From JANXQG01 sp964615095 (lineage in GTDB: Bacteria > Planctomycetota > Planctomycetia > Pirellulales > Thermoguttaceae): a stretch of DNA of 64,000 nucleotides. Position numbers and translations under genes: made by a program. The notes under the pieces were generated by a model. It was not told where the DNA came from and did not search any database. It was given only the letters and a program-made list of their open reading frames with translations. This document shows, piece after piece, positions 1-9,037 of the stretch (the first letter of the stretch is position 1; each line of letters opens with the position of its first letter). The DNA lies in assembly GCA_964615095.1 (NCBI GenBank), contig CAZTPX010000012.1, forward strand, positions 44,892-108,891, read 5' to 3'.

Positions 1-2
1 GC

Positions 3-110
3 CGGACAATCCAGACGTTCGGTCCGACGTTCAATTCCAAGGGCAGGCAGGTCCGCTCCGCCTTCTGGCGCATCTCTCTCCACGTCGAACATCGAGTCAT
101 GTCAGCTTGA
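3..110 (+). CDS. C-terminal fragment of an unidentified gene, cut by the window edge
   Basis: The third forward frame is open from the window edge to a TGA at 108-110 and encodes about 35 residues ending HVEHRVMSA. Most third codon positions are G or C, as in the neighbouring genes, which is the only support for coding. No family is recognised. The palindromic repeat at 113-284 starts three bases after the stop. Confidence 0.3.
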   Translation, partial: RTIQTFGPTFNSKGRQVRSAFWRISLHVEHRVMSA

Positions 111-112
111 AG

Positions 113-284
113 TTAAGGACCGGCGAATCAATTAGTGTCGCAAGTTCGACATGGGGTGGCACGTCCCTGAGCTTGCGAAGGGCGTATTTCATGCCGATTC
201 GCCACGCCCTTCGCAAGCTCAGGGACGTGCCACCCTAGCTCACCATCACGTTAATCCCGACAGTTATTGATTCGCCGGTCCTAA
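113..284. repeat. Nested inverted-repeat element
   Basis: An outer pair of imperfect arms (about 113-140 and 257-284) encloses a perfect 31-bp inverted repeat (154-184 against 205-235) with a 20-base loop. The outer arms share the core GACCGGCGAATCAAT. The layout of nested palindromes without an ORF resembles a MITE or REP-like unit. Only one copy lies in this window. The stretch 480-690 after the following remnant shows nothing recognisable apart from the leader of the Fic gene. Confidence 0.7.
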
Positions 285-290
285 GCCTCG

Positions 291-479
291 GTGTGGCTCG
301 ACGGCGTGCTGGCAGAGCAGGGTTGGAATAGGCACTTTGGCGCATACTTCTCTAGCGGGATGCGGGGCCGTCATCGGTTCTTGTCGGAAATCAACGAGCT
401 TTCAGGAATGGAAGAGAATTGGGATTCGTACGTGGCGCGGCCAATTGACCTCCGTTGTGCAGAAGCGACAACATGCTGA
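291..479 (+). pseudogene. Possible remnant with an NWDSY-type motif
   Basis: A 62-codon frame contains LSGMEENWDSYVARPIDLR, which resembles the NWDSYGA-x-PI core of small uncharacterised proteins often linked to toxin-antitoxin or mobile regions. That core is normally followed by a longer C-terminal part, but here the frame stops shortly after it. There is no clear ribosome binding site, and the frame begins just after the inverted-repeat element. It may be a truncated gene or chance; the motif resemblance is from memory of the family. Confidence 0.25.
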
Positions 480-690
480 AACCATAAACACCCCCGCTGC
501 GATTGCCCCATTGGGGGTATGAATGTGTCCCCGTTGACCCGTTCCCTTTATTCTCAATTCCTGAAATACCGCGCGAGCTAAAGGGGGCTTGTTTTACAAA
601 AGGTCATCGAGCTAAAATAAGAACCCCAGTCAGGAAGCCTTGTTTTAGTTCCGCTGAATAACGCTTGGGGGCGTTGCCCGGAGAATCATT

Positions 691-1836
691 ATGCGTGCCG
701 GCCAGTTCTTGCCACAGCCCGAAGGGTACCGTGCCTTCATTCCTGCGCCGCTTCCCCCCGATCCCCCTATCAGGATGGACGAAGAGTTGACCCGCTTGTT
801 GTCCGATGCGGATCGCTGCCTGGGACGTCTGGATGGCGTGGCCTCGGTTCTGCCCAACCCGGACCTCTTCGTTGCCATGTACGTGCGCCACGAGGCCGTG
901 CTCAGTTCGCAGATCGAGGGGACGCAAAGCACCCTGGAAGACGTGCTGGAATTCGAGGCCGATTCCAAGGGCGAAGCCCATCCACAAGACGTTGGGGAAG
1001 TGGTCAATTACGTTCGCGCGATGAACTATGGACTGCTGCGCCTCGGCGACCTGCCGTTATCCCTGCGGCTGATCCGCGAAATTCATGGAGAGCTCTTGGC
1101 TGGCGGCCGCGGGTCCGAGCGGACGCCGGGCGAGTTCCGCCGCAGCCAGAACTGGATTGGTCCCGCGGGCTGCACGCTGTCGACGGCGACCTTTGTGCCC
1201 CCGCCCGTGCATGAAATGCAGCAGGCGTTGGGAAACCTAGAGAATTTCCTGCATGAAGTCGGATCGTTGCCGCGATTGATCCACTGCGGCCTGATGCATG
1301 CGCAATTCGAGACAATCCATCCGTTTCTTGACGGCAACGGGCGTGTAGGACGACTGCTGATCACATTCCTACTCTGCCAGCAAGGGATTCTGAATCGCCC
1401 CTTGTTGTATCTGAGCTACTACCTGAAGGGCCGTCGAAGCGAATACTACGACCGGCTGGATGCCGTGCGGCGGAACGGAGACTGGGAGGGCTGGCTGAAG
1501 TTTTTCCTGCGCGGCGTTTATGAAGTCAGCCAATCGGCAAGCAGCACGGCACGGGCAATTCTGAGCATGCGGGAACAGCACCGGCAAGCGGCTTCCGACG
1601 TCGGGGCTGGCGGCGCCGGCGCGCGGTTGCTGGATTACCTGTTCGAGCAGCCGATTGTCACGATCCGGATGGTCGAGAACAAAATCGCGTGCTCCTATGT
1701 CACCGCGAACAGGTTGGTCGACCAACTCGTGGAGTTGAAGTTGCTACGTGAGATTACGGGACAGCAACGCAATCGCCGCTACCGTTATGAACCGTATTTG
1801 GCGCTTTTTGAGACGCCACCTGCGCCCATCGATTAA
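691..1836 (+). CDS. Fic family protein (putative AMP transferase) with N-terminal inhibitory helix
   Basis: Fic proteins transfer AMP or another nucleotide moiety from a nucleotide cofactor to a target side chain. The catalytic motif HPFLDGNGRVGR is intact at about residues 210-221, with the essential histidine at 210. An inhibitory motif of the form S/T-x3-E-G/N (SSQIEG, residues 72-77) lies upstream of the Fic core, which places it in the self-inhibited class with the inhibitory helix at the N terminus. The C-terminal 80 residues look like a winged helix (TIRMVENKIACSYVTANRLV), as in many two-domain Fic proteins that also bind DNA. No antitoxin gene is adjacent, consistent with built-in inhibition. 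The gene is isolated: repeat DNA precedes it and a convergent operon ends 10 bases after its stop. Confidence 0.9.
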   Translation: MRAGQFLPQPEGYRAFIPAPLPPDPPIRMDEELTRLLSDADRCLGRLDGVASVLPNPDLFVAMYVRHEAVLSSQIEGTQSTLEDVLEFEADSKGEAHPQDVGEVVNYVRAMNYGLLRLGDLPLSLRLIREIHGELLAGGRGSERTPGEFRRSQNWIGPAGCTLSTATFVPPPVHEMQQALGNLENFLHEVGSLPRLIHCGLMHAQFETIHPFLDGNGRVGRLLITFLLCQQGILNRPLLYLSYYLKGRRSEYYDRLDAVRRNGDWEGWLKFFLRGVYEVSQSASSTARAILSMREQHRQAASDVGAGGAGARLLDYLFEQPIVTIRMVENKIACSYVTANRLVDQLVELKLLREITGQQRNRRYRYEPYLALFETPPAPID

Positions 1837-1845
1837 AGCGAGAAA

Positions 1846-3270
1846 CTATTTCTTTTCGCCACTTGGCGGTTTGGCGTCGTTGTTAGGCTGCGGGATCTCC
1901 GCCGCTAGATCGTCGATCTCCTTGGCGTTGAACCGCGCGGCCAGGGTCTGCTGAAAACCGGCCAGCACCGCGTCAAGCCGCGTTAGCGACGCCTCATCGC
2001 CGGAAAAGTCCTTCTTGGCGTCGGCGATGCGCGCCGTGACTAGATCCTCGGCAGAGGGCAGTTCGCGCAACTGCTTGAGCACTTGCTCCGCCTCGGCGAA
2101 CTGGTGGGCCGAAATGCGAGCCCGGGCTCGCTTCAGCAAAATCTGACGCCGCGCGGCCAGATCGACAATGGCATCGCGGAGCGTGGCCACGCGGCCTTCC
2201 AACGCGATACGGTGCTCGTTGTGGTCCACGGCCGCCGACAACTGCAGTTCCAGCCCCGGCACGATGGGCAAGCGGGCCAGCCATTGGTCGCCATGTTTCA
2301 CCAATAGGATTTGCAGGATGTGGTCCGAGGGCTGAATCGCCAGCGAGCCCTGCCGGTCGGTACGGCCCAAGAAGATGGGACTGCCCGCGCCCGGCGAAGC
2401 GGTGTATACCTCGTAGCCCGGTAAACCTTGCGAAGCGCCCCGCGCGGTGGTTGTCAGGGTCAGCACGCTCGCTCGGCGGGGCGGCACGACGCCCAAAGCC
2501 AGGACCTCCAGCGACGTTTCCCAACGCTCCGGCAGCGGTTCCCGCAATGCCGTTACCAACCGGCCATGAAGCTCGTCCTGGGCGACCTCTTCAATGGTGC
2601 AGAATGTCCAAGGGATGGGGGCTGCGCGGGCGGCGGACCCGGTTTCGTCAACCGCCCTCGCCGCCAGCCGAAAGACACTGCCCGGCCTGACCGTGGCCAG
2701 CGCGGCGTCGCGCGGCTTGAGCGCCATCGCCCGCATACGCAGTACGACCTGGCGGTCTTTCAGCACGCTCAGCCGCGCCAAGGGAGCAAATGCCCGGAAG
2801 ACCGCCGCCGAACATGCATCAGGCAGTTTCAGGAGCTGCGCCAACGGTTGCACAACCGGCGCGCTCCAAAGTCCCGTGGCCACGTCCAATTCGCAGGCCG
2901 TAACCTGGTAACCGCCGCCAGCCGCCGAAACCTCGACAAGCATGACCTTGTCGGCCTCCAGCGCCTCCTTGGGCAAGGCCTCGGCAGTAATGCCGGTCAA
3001 AGATGCGGACATCGCCTGTTGCAACACCGGCGCCGCCGGAGCAACCGCCACGTTCCAGGCCCCACCCTGAAGCGAGGAAATGCTCGCGGCCAAACGCTCC
3101 GCCAGCACCGAGGGCAACTCCCCGCCCAACTCCGGCCTGGCGGCAAATCCCAGGAGAATCTGCACACGGTACGGGCGGAGTTCCCAGACGGGCTGACCGG
3201 CCGCGCCCGCAACCGCAGTTCCCAAGACCAGCACGGCCAACGCCAGACAAGATTTTGAGGACAGCATCAT
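1846..3270 (-). CDS. Secreted protein of unknown function, last gene of the five-gene envelope operon
   Basis: The start is the ATG at 3270, whose ATGA overlaps the TGA of the preceding gene. The 474-residue product begins with a signal peptide (MMLSSKSCLALAVLVLGTAV) and so acts outside the cytoplasm. The middle carries beta-rich segments, including a stretch (GYEVYTASPGAGSPIFLGRT) that resembles PEGA-like or carboxypeptidase-regulatory-like beta domains. The last third (about residues 360-460) is helical and charged, like a TPR or coiled-coil region. No catalytic motif is visible. The tight overlap implies co-production with the binding-protein-like gene upstream. Family assignment is not possible from the sequence alone. 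Confidence 0.75.
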   Translation of the reverse strand: MMLSSKSCLALAVLVLGTAVAGAAGQPVWELRPYRVQILLGFAARPELGGELPSVLAERLAASISSLQGGAWNVAVAPAAPVLQQAMSASLTGITAEALPKEALEADKVMLVEVSAAGGGYQVTACELDVATGLWSAPVVQPLAQLLKLPDACSAAVFRAFAPLARLSVLKDRQVVLRMRAMALKPRDAALATVRPGSVFRLAARAVDETGSAARAAPIPWTFCTIEEVAQDELHGRLVTALREPLPERWETSLEVLALGVVPPRRASVLTLTTTARGASQGLPGYEVYTASPGAGSPIFLGRTDRQGSLAIQPSDHILQILLVKHGDQWLARLPIVPGLELQLSAAVDHNEHRIALEGRVATLRDAIVDLAARRQILLKRARARISAHQFAEAEQVLKQLRELPSAEDLVTARIADAKKDFSGDEASLTRLDAVLAGFQQTLAARFNAKEIDDLAAEIPQPNNDAKPPSGEKK

Positions 3271-5552
3271 TTTCCGCCTGCATCCTGGAATCCGGGCTTC
3301 CATTGTTCCACATTCTGATACAAGGTCAACGTCCCCTTCTTAATCCCGTCGAAGTCCTTGCGGAAGGCAAAGTAGTCGGGCAATTGCCAGAGCGGCACGA
3401 CAGCGACTTCGTCGTGGGCTAGGCGGTCGATCCGCCGCAGGCGGGAGCAGACCTCGCTCCAATCGGCCGCCCGCTGGAGTTGTCCGAGGGCTTCGCCCAT
3501 TTGTGCGCTGTACCCGCTAGCCAGGCCGTTCTCGCCCAAGACACGTGGGGCGTCGACCAGCGGTTCCCACATCGCCAACTCCACGTAGAGCAAATCGACG
3601 TCGGCCGGAATCCGCCCCGGGATGGAAGGCAGTTCCTTGAGATCGACGAGAATGTCTGCCGCGGCAAGTTGCTGACGAATCGCGGTACACGCCAGGCGCG
3701 CGACGGCATCGGCCGGGAAAGCAAGCACCAGCCCGGTCTCGGACGGCACCCGATCCTTGCCCCCGGCGGTCACTTCGCGGCGGCCGCCTTCGGCCAGGAC
3801 CAAGGCCAGTCGCGAATCACAGGGCCAGGGCTTGACGTCCGCATCGGACGCATAGCTCAGCGGATCTTGCCCGGCAGTCCCCACCGGCATGGGACCGTTG
3901 AGCAGCACGCAGCCGCTCAGCGTGTCGCCACGGACAATCTGCGCCAGGATCGCCGGGCGATCGATCGCGTAGGCCAAGGCACGGCGGAAAGTGCGGTTGC
4001 TCGGCAACGGCTTGCGACCATTGGGCACGAGCCAGTGCAGCCGCGGCAGGGCATAGGCCTGCACGCTCAGGCTCTCATCGGCCCGCAAGGCCTTGACCTG
4101 CCACGGGTCCAAGCGGTCCAGGACCTGGATTTCACCGCGTCGCAGTGCCGTGACACCCGCTGCCGCATCGGCAAATGTCCGTTGGACGATTTCCCGCGGT
4201 TGCCCCGCAGAACGGGCGAAATAGCGAGGATTGAGCACGTAGGTCGCCTCCGCGAGGGTTGCCTCGATCCGTGCATAGGGGACGGCGGCGGACGAAGCCT
4301 CGCCTAGCGGCATACCGTCCAAGAGGGCCTGCGGCTGCATGCGTGCGTCGGCCAACTCGATATCAAGCCCCTTGGCGTCGGGCGCCGCTACAGCCGCGAA
4401 AATCGCCGACCACTCCGGATTGGAGGCCGGGCTGGTCCGGTCGGCCATGGCCAGTAGCCCGCGGGCAACGTCGTAGGCGGAGACCGCGGCGGCGGAATCG
4501 AAGGAGATAGTAATGCGCCGCCGGCCGTCATCCACTTTGGTCGCGCCACAGGGGCAAATGTACTGCCCGCCTTGGGGGCCGGCGGCGACGAGTTCGCTGA
4601 GCTTTCGGGATACGAGCCTGGCATCGCGGCGCGCGGCCCAATCCGTCAAGTGTTCCATGCCATCGCGCGGACCGCCTGCCGATCGGTCCGCCGCGGCTTG
4701 GCGGACGCCGACCACCACGCGCGGATACTGCTTGTCGATCGCGCCGGCCAACTCCTTGGCGCCGTCCAATGCCGGCCAGAGCAACATCACCTGGCGGATC
4801 GACGCCGCCGCCTTGTGCAAATCGCCCGCCTGCCGGGCACGCTGGGCCTCGGCAAGGTCGGCCGCAGCCTTTTCCCTGAGCCGCGTTTCCCACGCGCGCA
4901 GGAGCGCATGGTTGGGATAGCATTCAGCCAATTTGCCCAACAGCGCGCGGACGGACGCATAGTCGGCCGCCGCCGCGTACTCTTCCAGGAGCTTATCGGT
5001 CATGGCCCCCATGGCACTGTCGAGCTTGGCGCGCTGGGGACTGCGGCGATGCAGTTCGCGGAGCACCGCCAGTGCGTTGCGATACTGGCGCTTGCCGAAG
5101 AACACTTTCGCCTGTTTGAAAAGGAACTCGTTGTGGGCTTCGGTCAGCCCTGGCATACGAGAGTAATTCTCCTCCAGGAAACGAAAGTAGTCGTAGGCCT
5201 CGTCCAAATTGTTCGCAGTCAGTAATTCGTTGGCCTTGTTGAGCAGCATCTGCTCGAACAATTCCACCTTGCGGATCGCTTTCCAGGCGACTTCGTATTT
5301 CTTGTCCGGCTGATCGACAAGCCGAATGACCAGGTTGCCGTCCGGATCGGGCATGGCAGGCAACCGCCGGTCGGGCAGAGCCAACGGCTGGACTTTTAGC
5401 ACCGCGCCGCCGTTGTTCTCGTTGAGCGTGACCTGATCGTACGGATCCTGTTCAAGGAGCGGTCCCTCGGCCAAGACCCGTCCGGCAACGCAAATGCCCA
5501 GTGCGGATACCAGCAAGGCGAACCATCGCATGCGCGGAACTTCTTTATTCAT
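3267..5552 (-). CDS. Periplasmic solute-binding-like protein (SBP family 5 fold) with N-terminal helical repeats
   Basis: The 761-residue product starts at the ATG at 5552, which overlaps the preceding gene's TGA as ATGA. A signal peptide (RWFALLVSALGICVAGRVLA) follows seven residues. About residues 60-280 are helical and TPR-like (EAYDYFRFLEENYSRMPGL). The C-terminal 400 residues resemble oligopeptide-binding proteins of ABC transporters: LRRGEIQVLDRLDPWQV, then TFRRALAYAIDRPAILAQIV, the classic core of SBP family 5. No ABC permease or ATPase gene is nearby, so transport is unproven and the fold may have been recruited for another role. Co-translation with a TM-anchored propeller protein upstream suggests a shared envelope complex. 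Confidence 0.75.
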   Translation of the reverse strand: MNKEVPRMRWFALLVSALGICVAGRVLAEGPLLEQDPYDQVTLNENNGGAVLKVQPLALPDRRLPAMPDPDGNLVIRLVDQPDKKYEVAWKAIRKVELFEQMLLNKANELLTANNLDEAYDYFRFLEENYSRMPGLTEAHNEFLFKQAKVFFGKRQYRNALAVLRELHRRSPQRAKLDSAMGAMTDKLLEEYAAAADYASVRALLGKLAECYPNHALLRAWETRLREKAAADLAEAQRARQAGDLHKAAASIRQVMLLWPALDGAKELAGAIDKQYPRVVVGVRQAAADRSAGGPRDGMEHLTDWAARRDARLVSRKLSELVAAGPQGGQYICPCGATKVDDGRRRITISFDSAAAVSAYDVARGLLAMADRTSPASNPEWSAIFAAVAAPDAKGLDIELADARMQPQALLDGMPLGEASSAAVPYARIEATLAEATYVLNPRYFARSAGQPREIVQRTFADAAAGVTALRRGEIQVLDRLDPWQVKALRADESLSVQAYALPRLHWLVPNGRKPLPSNRTFRRALAYAIDRPAILAQIVRGDTLSGCVLLNGPMPVGTAGQDPLSYASDADVKPWPCDSRLALVLAEGGRREVTAGGKDRVPSETGLVLAFPADAVARLACTAIRQQLAAADILVDLKELPSIPGRIPADVDLLYVELAMWEPLVDAPRVLGENGLASGYSAQMGEALGQLQRAADWSEVCSRLRRIDRLAHDEVAVVPLWQLPDYFAFRKDFDGIKKGTLTLYQNVEQWKPGFQDAGGK

Positions 5553-8500
5553 GGTGGTGAGATCTGGTAAAGACTGCCGTCGGGGCCGCCGATGACGATG
5601 CGATCGCCCCACAAGACCGGCCCGGTGGCCAGTGGCCGGCCGATGTCGACTTTCCCCAGTTCCTTGCCGCTACTGGCCTCCACCCGCCAGACGACGCCGC
5701 TGGCCGCGGCCATCAGCAAGTGGTCCTTGACCGCCAAGGGATCGCCAACTAATCGGCCGTAAGGCAAGGCGGCTTGCCAGAGAAGGCCCGACTCGTCGAA
5801 GCAGTAGCAGGGGCCGGCCTCGGCGGCCAGAAGTATACGGTTCCCCACACGGCATGGTCCCCAGGCGCACGGCCCGGCCAACGCATGTTGCTGGGAGCGG
5901 GTCAACTCGGGCAGTTGGAAGAAATCCAGCTTGCCCGCCGCATCGACGCCGCACACGGCCTTTCCCGTCGTCGCCAGCGGCGAGACGATCGCTTCCGCCA
6001 ATTCGACTTCGGCGGCTATTTGCATGTGCAGCGCCGGTTTATCGACCAACTGCAAGCGATAGAGCTTCTTGCGCCCGTCGGAGATCACGAACTCCTTGTC
6101 GCCCACAGACACGGGCGCACGCCATAAAGGCAAGTCACCGCTTTGCAGCCGCGGCTGGAACGGCACGCACAAGCTGTTACCGGTGAGCGGGTCGAGCAGG
6201 TAGATCTGGCCGACTTTCAAGGGCGCCAACAGGCCGCCCGCAACCGCGATCGGCGGACAAGCCAACGGCGCCGGCAGCATCCAGGATGCCAACGGCTTCT
6301 TGGGACCGTCCGAATCGAACACCAGCACTTGATCGCACGCGCTGCCGCCGCTGATCGCCAGTTTCTCGCCGCTGCGCACAACGCCGGTCAACGTCCCGTG
6401 AAACACGGGTCCATGAGCAGCCGCAGGCCGGACCGCCGCAGGTTCCTCGATGACGGTCAGTTCGGTTGAGGTCTGCACCGGCAACGCGAACACGCCGCCC
6501 AGGGTAGTAACGGCCGTGGCCGTTCGACCGTCGGAATTGACCACCGGCGCGCCAGCCAACGGTGCGGCCAGGAATGTTTGCCAATAAGGCCGGCCGTTGT
6601 CGGCCCTCACCGCCGAGACGACCACGGCCAGCGAGTCGCCGGCATGCCGCACGAAAAAGACCGTCTGCCCGATGGCCGTGGGTGTCTGGCAAACGGCCCC
6701 TGGGGACGAATCGCGCCAGGTGGTAGATAGTTGCTGCTTGGGCGGCTGGACCTCGAAGCTCACCAGTTGCAGGTCGCCGATAAGGCATGCGTCGGCTTGC
6801 AAAAGGGGAAAGCGAGCCAGCCCCGTGCCACCGTCAAAGTGAGCACTGGCCACATCGCGCAGCGGCGGCTTGCCGCCCGCGCCCGATCGTTCCCAAAGTT
6901 GCACATCGCCGTTGTCCGTCGCCAACAACAGCCGCTCGCCCAAGATGGACGGCGCGGCGTCGACATGCCCTTTGATCGCAATTGTCTGTACCAATTGCAG
7001 CGGCGGATCGGACGAGTGCGGTTCCCCGGAGCGGATCTGCAGGACGTGCAACGACGAGCCGCCCGCCGTACCGTTGACCGCCAGGAGCAGATAATCGCCC
7101 ATTATCACGGGCGGTGTCACGATCGAACCCGGTTCGTGTCCCAGGGGCAAGACTTGGCGGCATTTCAGACCGGGCATCGCCAGAACAAACAGGCTATCAC
7201 AGTCAGCCGCCTGGAAGACGAGCTTCCGCGACGGGTCGACCGCCGCAGCGATGCTGAGGGCCCGTGGAAACTGCGCGAAGCCCGCCGAATTCCCCTTGGT
7301 GGCGTCGATCGCCACCAGGCGTCCGCTGCGGGTGGTCACCAGGACTTGGTCATCGAGCACTACGGGATCTCCGCAGAAACCCTCCGGGACCGCATATCGC
7401 CACTTCACGCGGCCCGTGGCCCTTTCGACGCAATGAACCTCGCGGTGCGACGCGGCGGCAATAACGACGTCGCTATCCGCTTGGGGTCCGACCGCCTTGG
7501 GCGAGAGACCTTCGTCCCGCCCGTCGGGGTCAAAGCCGACGAACGCCCGCCAGAGCACTTTGCCGTTACTGGCATCCAGCCCATAGACCGCGCCAGCGGC
7601 CACGGCGAGAACCACGTGTCCCGTCGTGCCGGGCGGACTGGCAGTGAACGTGCGTTGGATCAGAATCGTGGTCGAGACCGCTGCTGCCGCTTCTTTTTCG
7701 ACGGCTTGTGGCCGGGCCACCCATGCGACCGCCGCCTGTTCCAGCGCGGACACCTTGGCGACGGTCTCCGCCAGCGAATCGGATTTCGCGAATTGCGGGT
7801 AGGCGTCGAGCAAGGCTGTACGGACGCGGCGGGCCTCCTTGAAATCCTTGGCTTCAGCCGCTTTTTGAATCGCCACCGCGGCGTATTTCAATTCGTCGTC
7901 AGCGGCAAATCTGTGCCGTGCCAGAGCCAACGTGGCTTCCACCCTGCCCAGACGCTCGCGGGGCTTGTCGGCCGCGGGTATGTACAGTTGGGCAAGCGCC
8001 AAGATATCCTCGGACTGCCCGATCGAAGCTGGGTCCGGATTTCGCTGCGTGCGCGACGCCGATGCCTCGACCAGTGGCGGCAGGAGCGTGGCGAGGACCG
8101 TGCCTGCCTCCCTATCGAATTCCGCTTCGGGACTGATTTCGGGCAGGACGGCTCTTGCGGTTGCCACGATGGTCGAATCGGCCGCCGTCTCGCTCAGTGT
8201 AAGCCGCAGACGGGCAAGACCACGGCGGACCCGCGTACGGCCAGAGACAGGGAGCTTGGGATATCGATCCAGGAATGCATCGTATTGTTGGACGGCGTCG
8301 GCCCAGGCCCCTGCTTGATAAGCGCTATCGGCCGGCTCGAGCACCTTGGTGGGGTCCTGCCGGGTGGCGAGCCAGACAACGATGGCGACGATCGCCAGAA
8401 TTCCGGCCGCCGCGCCGCTGATCCAGACCAGAAGACGTTTCCGCGCGCGGCGACTGCCCCACAACGCTGAAGGTTTTGCAGCGCGCCGCTTGGCCGCCAC

Positions 8501-9037
8501 GGGGGCGTCCAGCGGATTGGACTCTTGAACCGCTTCGGCCAGGGACGGATCGCTCAGCAGCGCATCCAGCGGCCCCCCGCCCAGCGACGACATTCCGTCT
8601 GATAAAGATGACAGTTCTTCTTCCAAGAGCGAAGCCATCCCACTATCGGCCGATGGTCCGGCTAGTGGGGACGGCTTCTGTACGGGCGGCTTTGCCGGCT
8701 GCCCCTTGGCGGACGCAGCGGGCGGCGAGGCCGGGCCGGCTTTCTTGCCGGACGGTTGTGCTGCCGCCGCGGTTTGACCGGCAGTGTCGGCCGGAGCCGG
8801 TTTCTCCGGCGGTTTCGCTCCGCTTTCCAGCAGTTGTTGGGCCGTCGCGGAAGTGAGCATTCCCTTGTCGACCAGCAGTTTCGCCACTTGCCGCGCGGAG
8901 ACACGGGTCTTGGACTCGAGCACCTGCTTGCGCAGGTCCGCCAAGACATTCTTGGGCACGAGACCCTTGTTCTGCAGGGCGTTAAGAAAGGCCTCTGCCG
9001 TCAGTTCGCCGGCTTGGGCATGCTTCTCGGTGCTCAC
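5549..9037 (-). CDS. Membrane-anchored PQQ/BamB-like beta-propeller protein with a helical cytoplasmic module
   Basis: The start is the GTG at 9037, overlapping the TGA of the preceding gene as GTGA. The 1162-residue product has an N-terminal helical module with two copies of a GLV/GML-type motif (LQNKGLVPKN; VDKGMLTSATAQQLL), a type often seen in planctomycete proteins. A Pro/Ala-rich linker (about 75-130) and a single TM segment (about 201-224, LLVWISGAAAGILAIVAIVV) follow. A helical TPR-like stretch comes next, and from about residue 420 to the end there are repeated blades of PQQ or BamB type (VYGLDASNGKVLWRAFVG, LYQISPP). The predicted topology is an N-terminal cytoplasmic module and a periplasmic propeller, which would act as a scaffold. 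No catalytic motif is seen. Confidence 0.8.
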   Translation of the reverse strand: MSTEKHAQAGELTAEAFLNALQNKGLVPKNVLADLRKQVLESKTRVSARQVAKLLVDKGMLTSATAQQLLESGAKPPEKPAPADTAGQTAAAAQPSGKKAGPASPPAASAKGQPAKPPVQKPSPLAGPSADSGMASLLEEELSSLSDGMSSLGGGPLDALLSDPSLAEAVQESNPLDAPVAAKRRAAKPSALWGSRRARKRLLVWISGAAAGILAIVAIVVWLATRQDPTKVLEPADSAYQAGAWADAVQQYDAFLDRYPKLPVSGRTRVRRGLARLRLTLSETAADSTIVATARAVLPEISPEAEFDREAGTVLATLLPPLVEASASRTQRNPDPASIGQSEDILALAQLYIPAADKPRERLGRVEATLALARHRFAADDELKYAAVAIQKAAEAKDFKEARRVRTALLDAYPQFAKSDSLAETVAKVSALEQAAVAWVARPQAVEKEAAAAVSTTILIQRTFTASPPGTTGHVVLAVAAGAVYGLDASNGKVLWRAFVGFDPDGRDEGLSPKAVGPQADSDVVIAAASHREVHCVERATGRVKWRYAVPEGFCGDPVVLDDQVLVTTRSGRLVAIDATKGNSAGFAQFPRALSIAAAVDPSRKLVFQAADCDSLFVLAMPGLKCRQVLPLGHEPGSIVTPPVIMGDYLLLAVNGTAGGSSLHVLQIRSGEPHSSDPPLQLVQTIAIKGHVDAAPSILGERLLLATDNGDVQLWERSGAGGKPPLRDVASAHFDGGTGLARFPLLQADACLIGDLQLVSFEVQPPKQQLSTTWRDSSPGAVCQTPTAIGQTVFFVRHAGDSLAVVVSAVRADNGRPYWQTFLAAPLAGAPVVNSDGRTATAVTTLGGVFALPVQTSTELTVIEEPAAVRPAAAHGPVFHGTLTGVVRSGEKLAISGGSACDQVLVFDSDGPKKPLASWMLPAPLACPPIAVAGGLLAPLKVGQIYLLDPLTGNSLCVPFQPRLQSGDLPLWRAPVSVGDKEFVISDGRKKLYRLQLVDKPALHMQIAAEVELAEAIVSPLATTGKAVCGVDAAGKLDFFQLPELTRSQQHALAGPCAWGPCRVGNRILLAAEAGPCYCFDESGLLWQAALPYGRLVGDPLAVKDHLLMAAASGVVWRVEASSGKELGKVDIGRPLATGPVLWGDRIVIGGPDGSLYQISPP

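Noticed and set aside
6731..8470. Long plus-strand open frame of about 579 codons opposite the propeller gene
   Set aside because: It mirrors the GC-rich codons of the real minus-strand gene, is Arg/Gly-rich and has no start signal.
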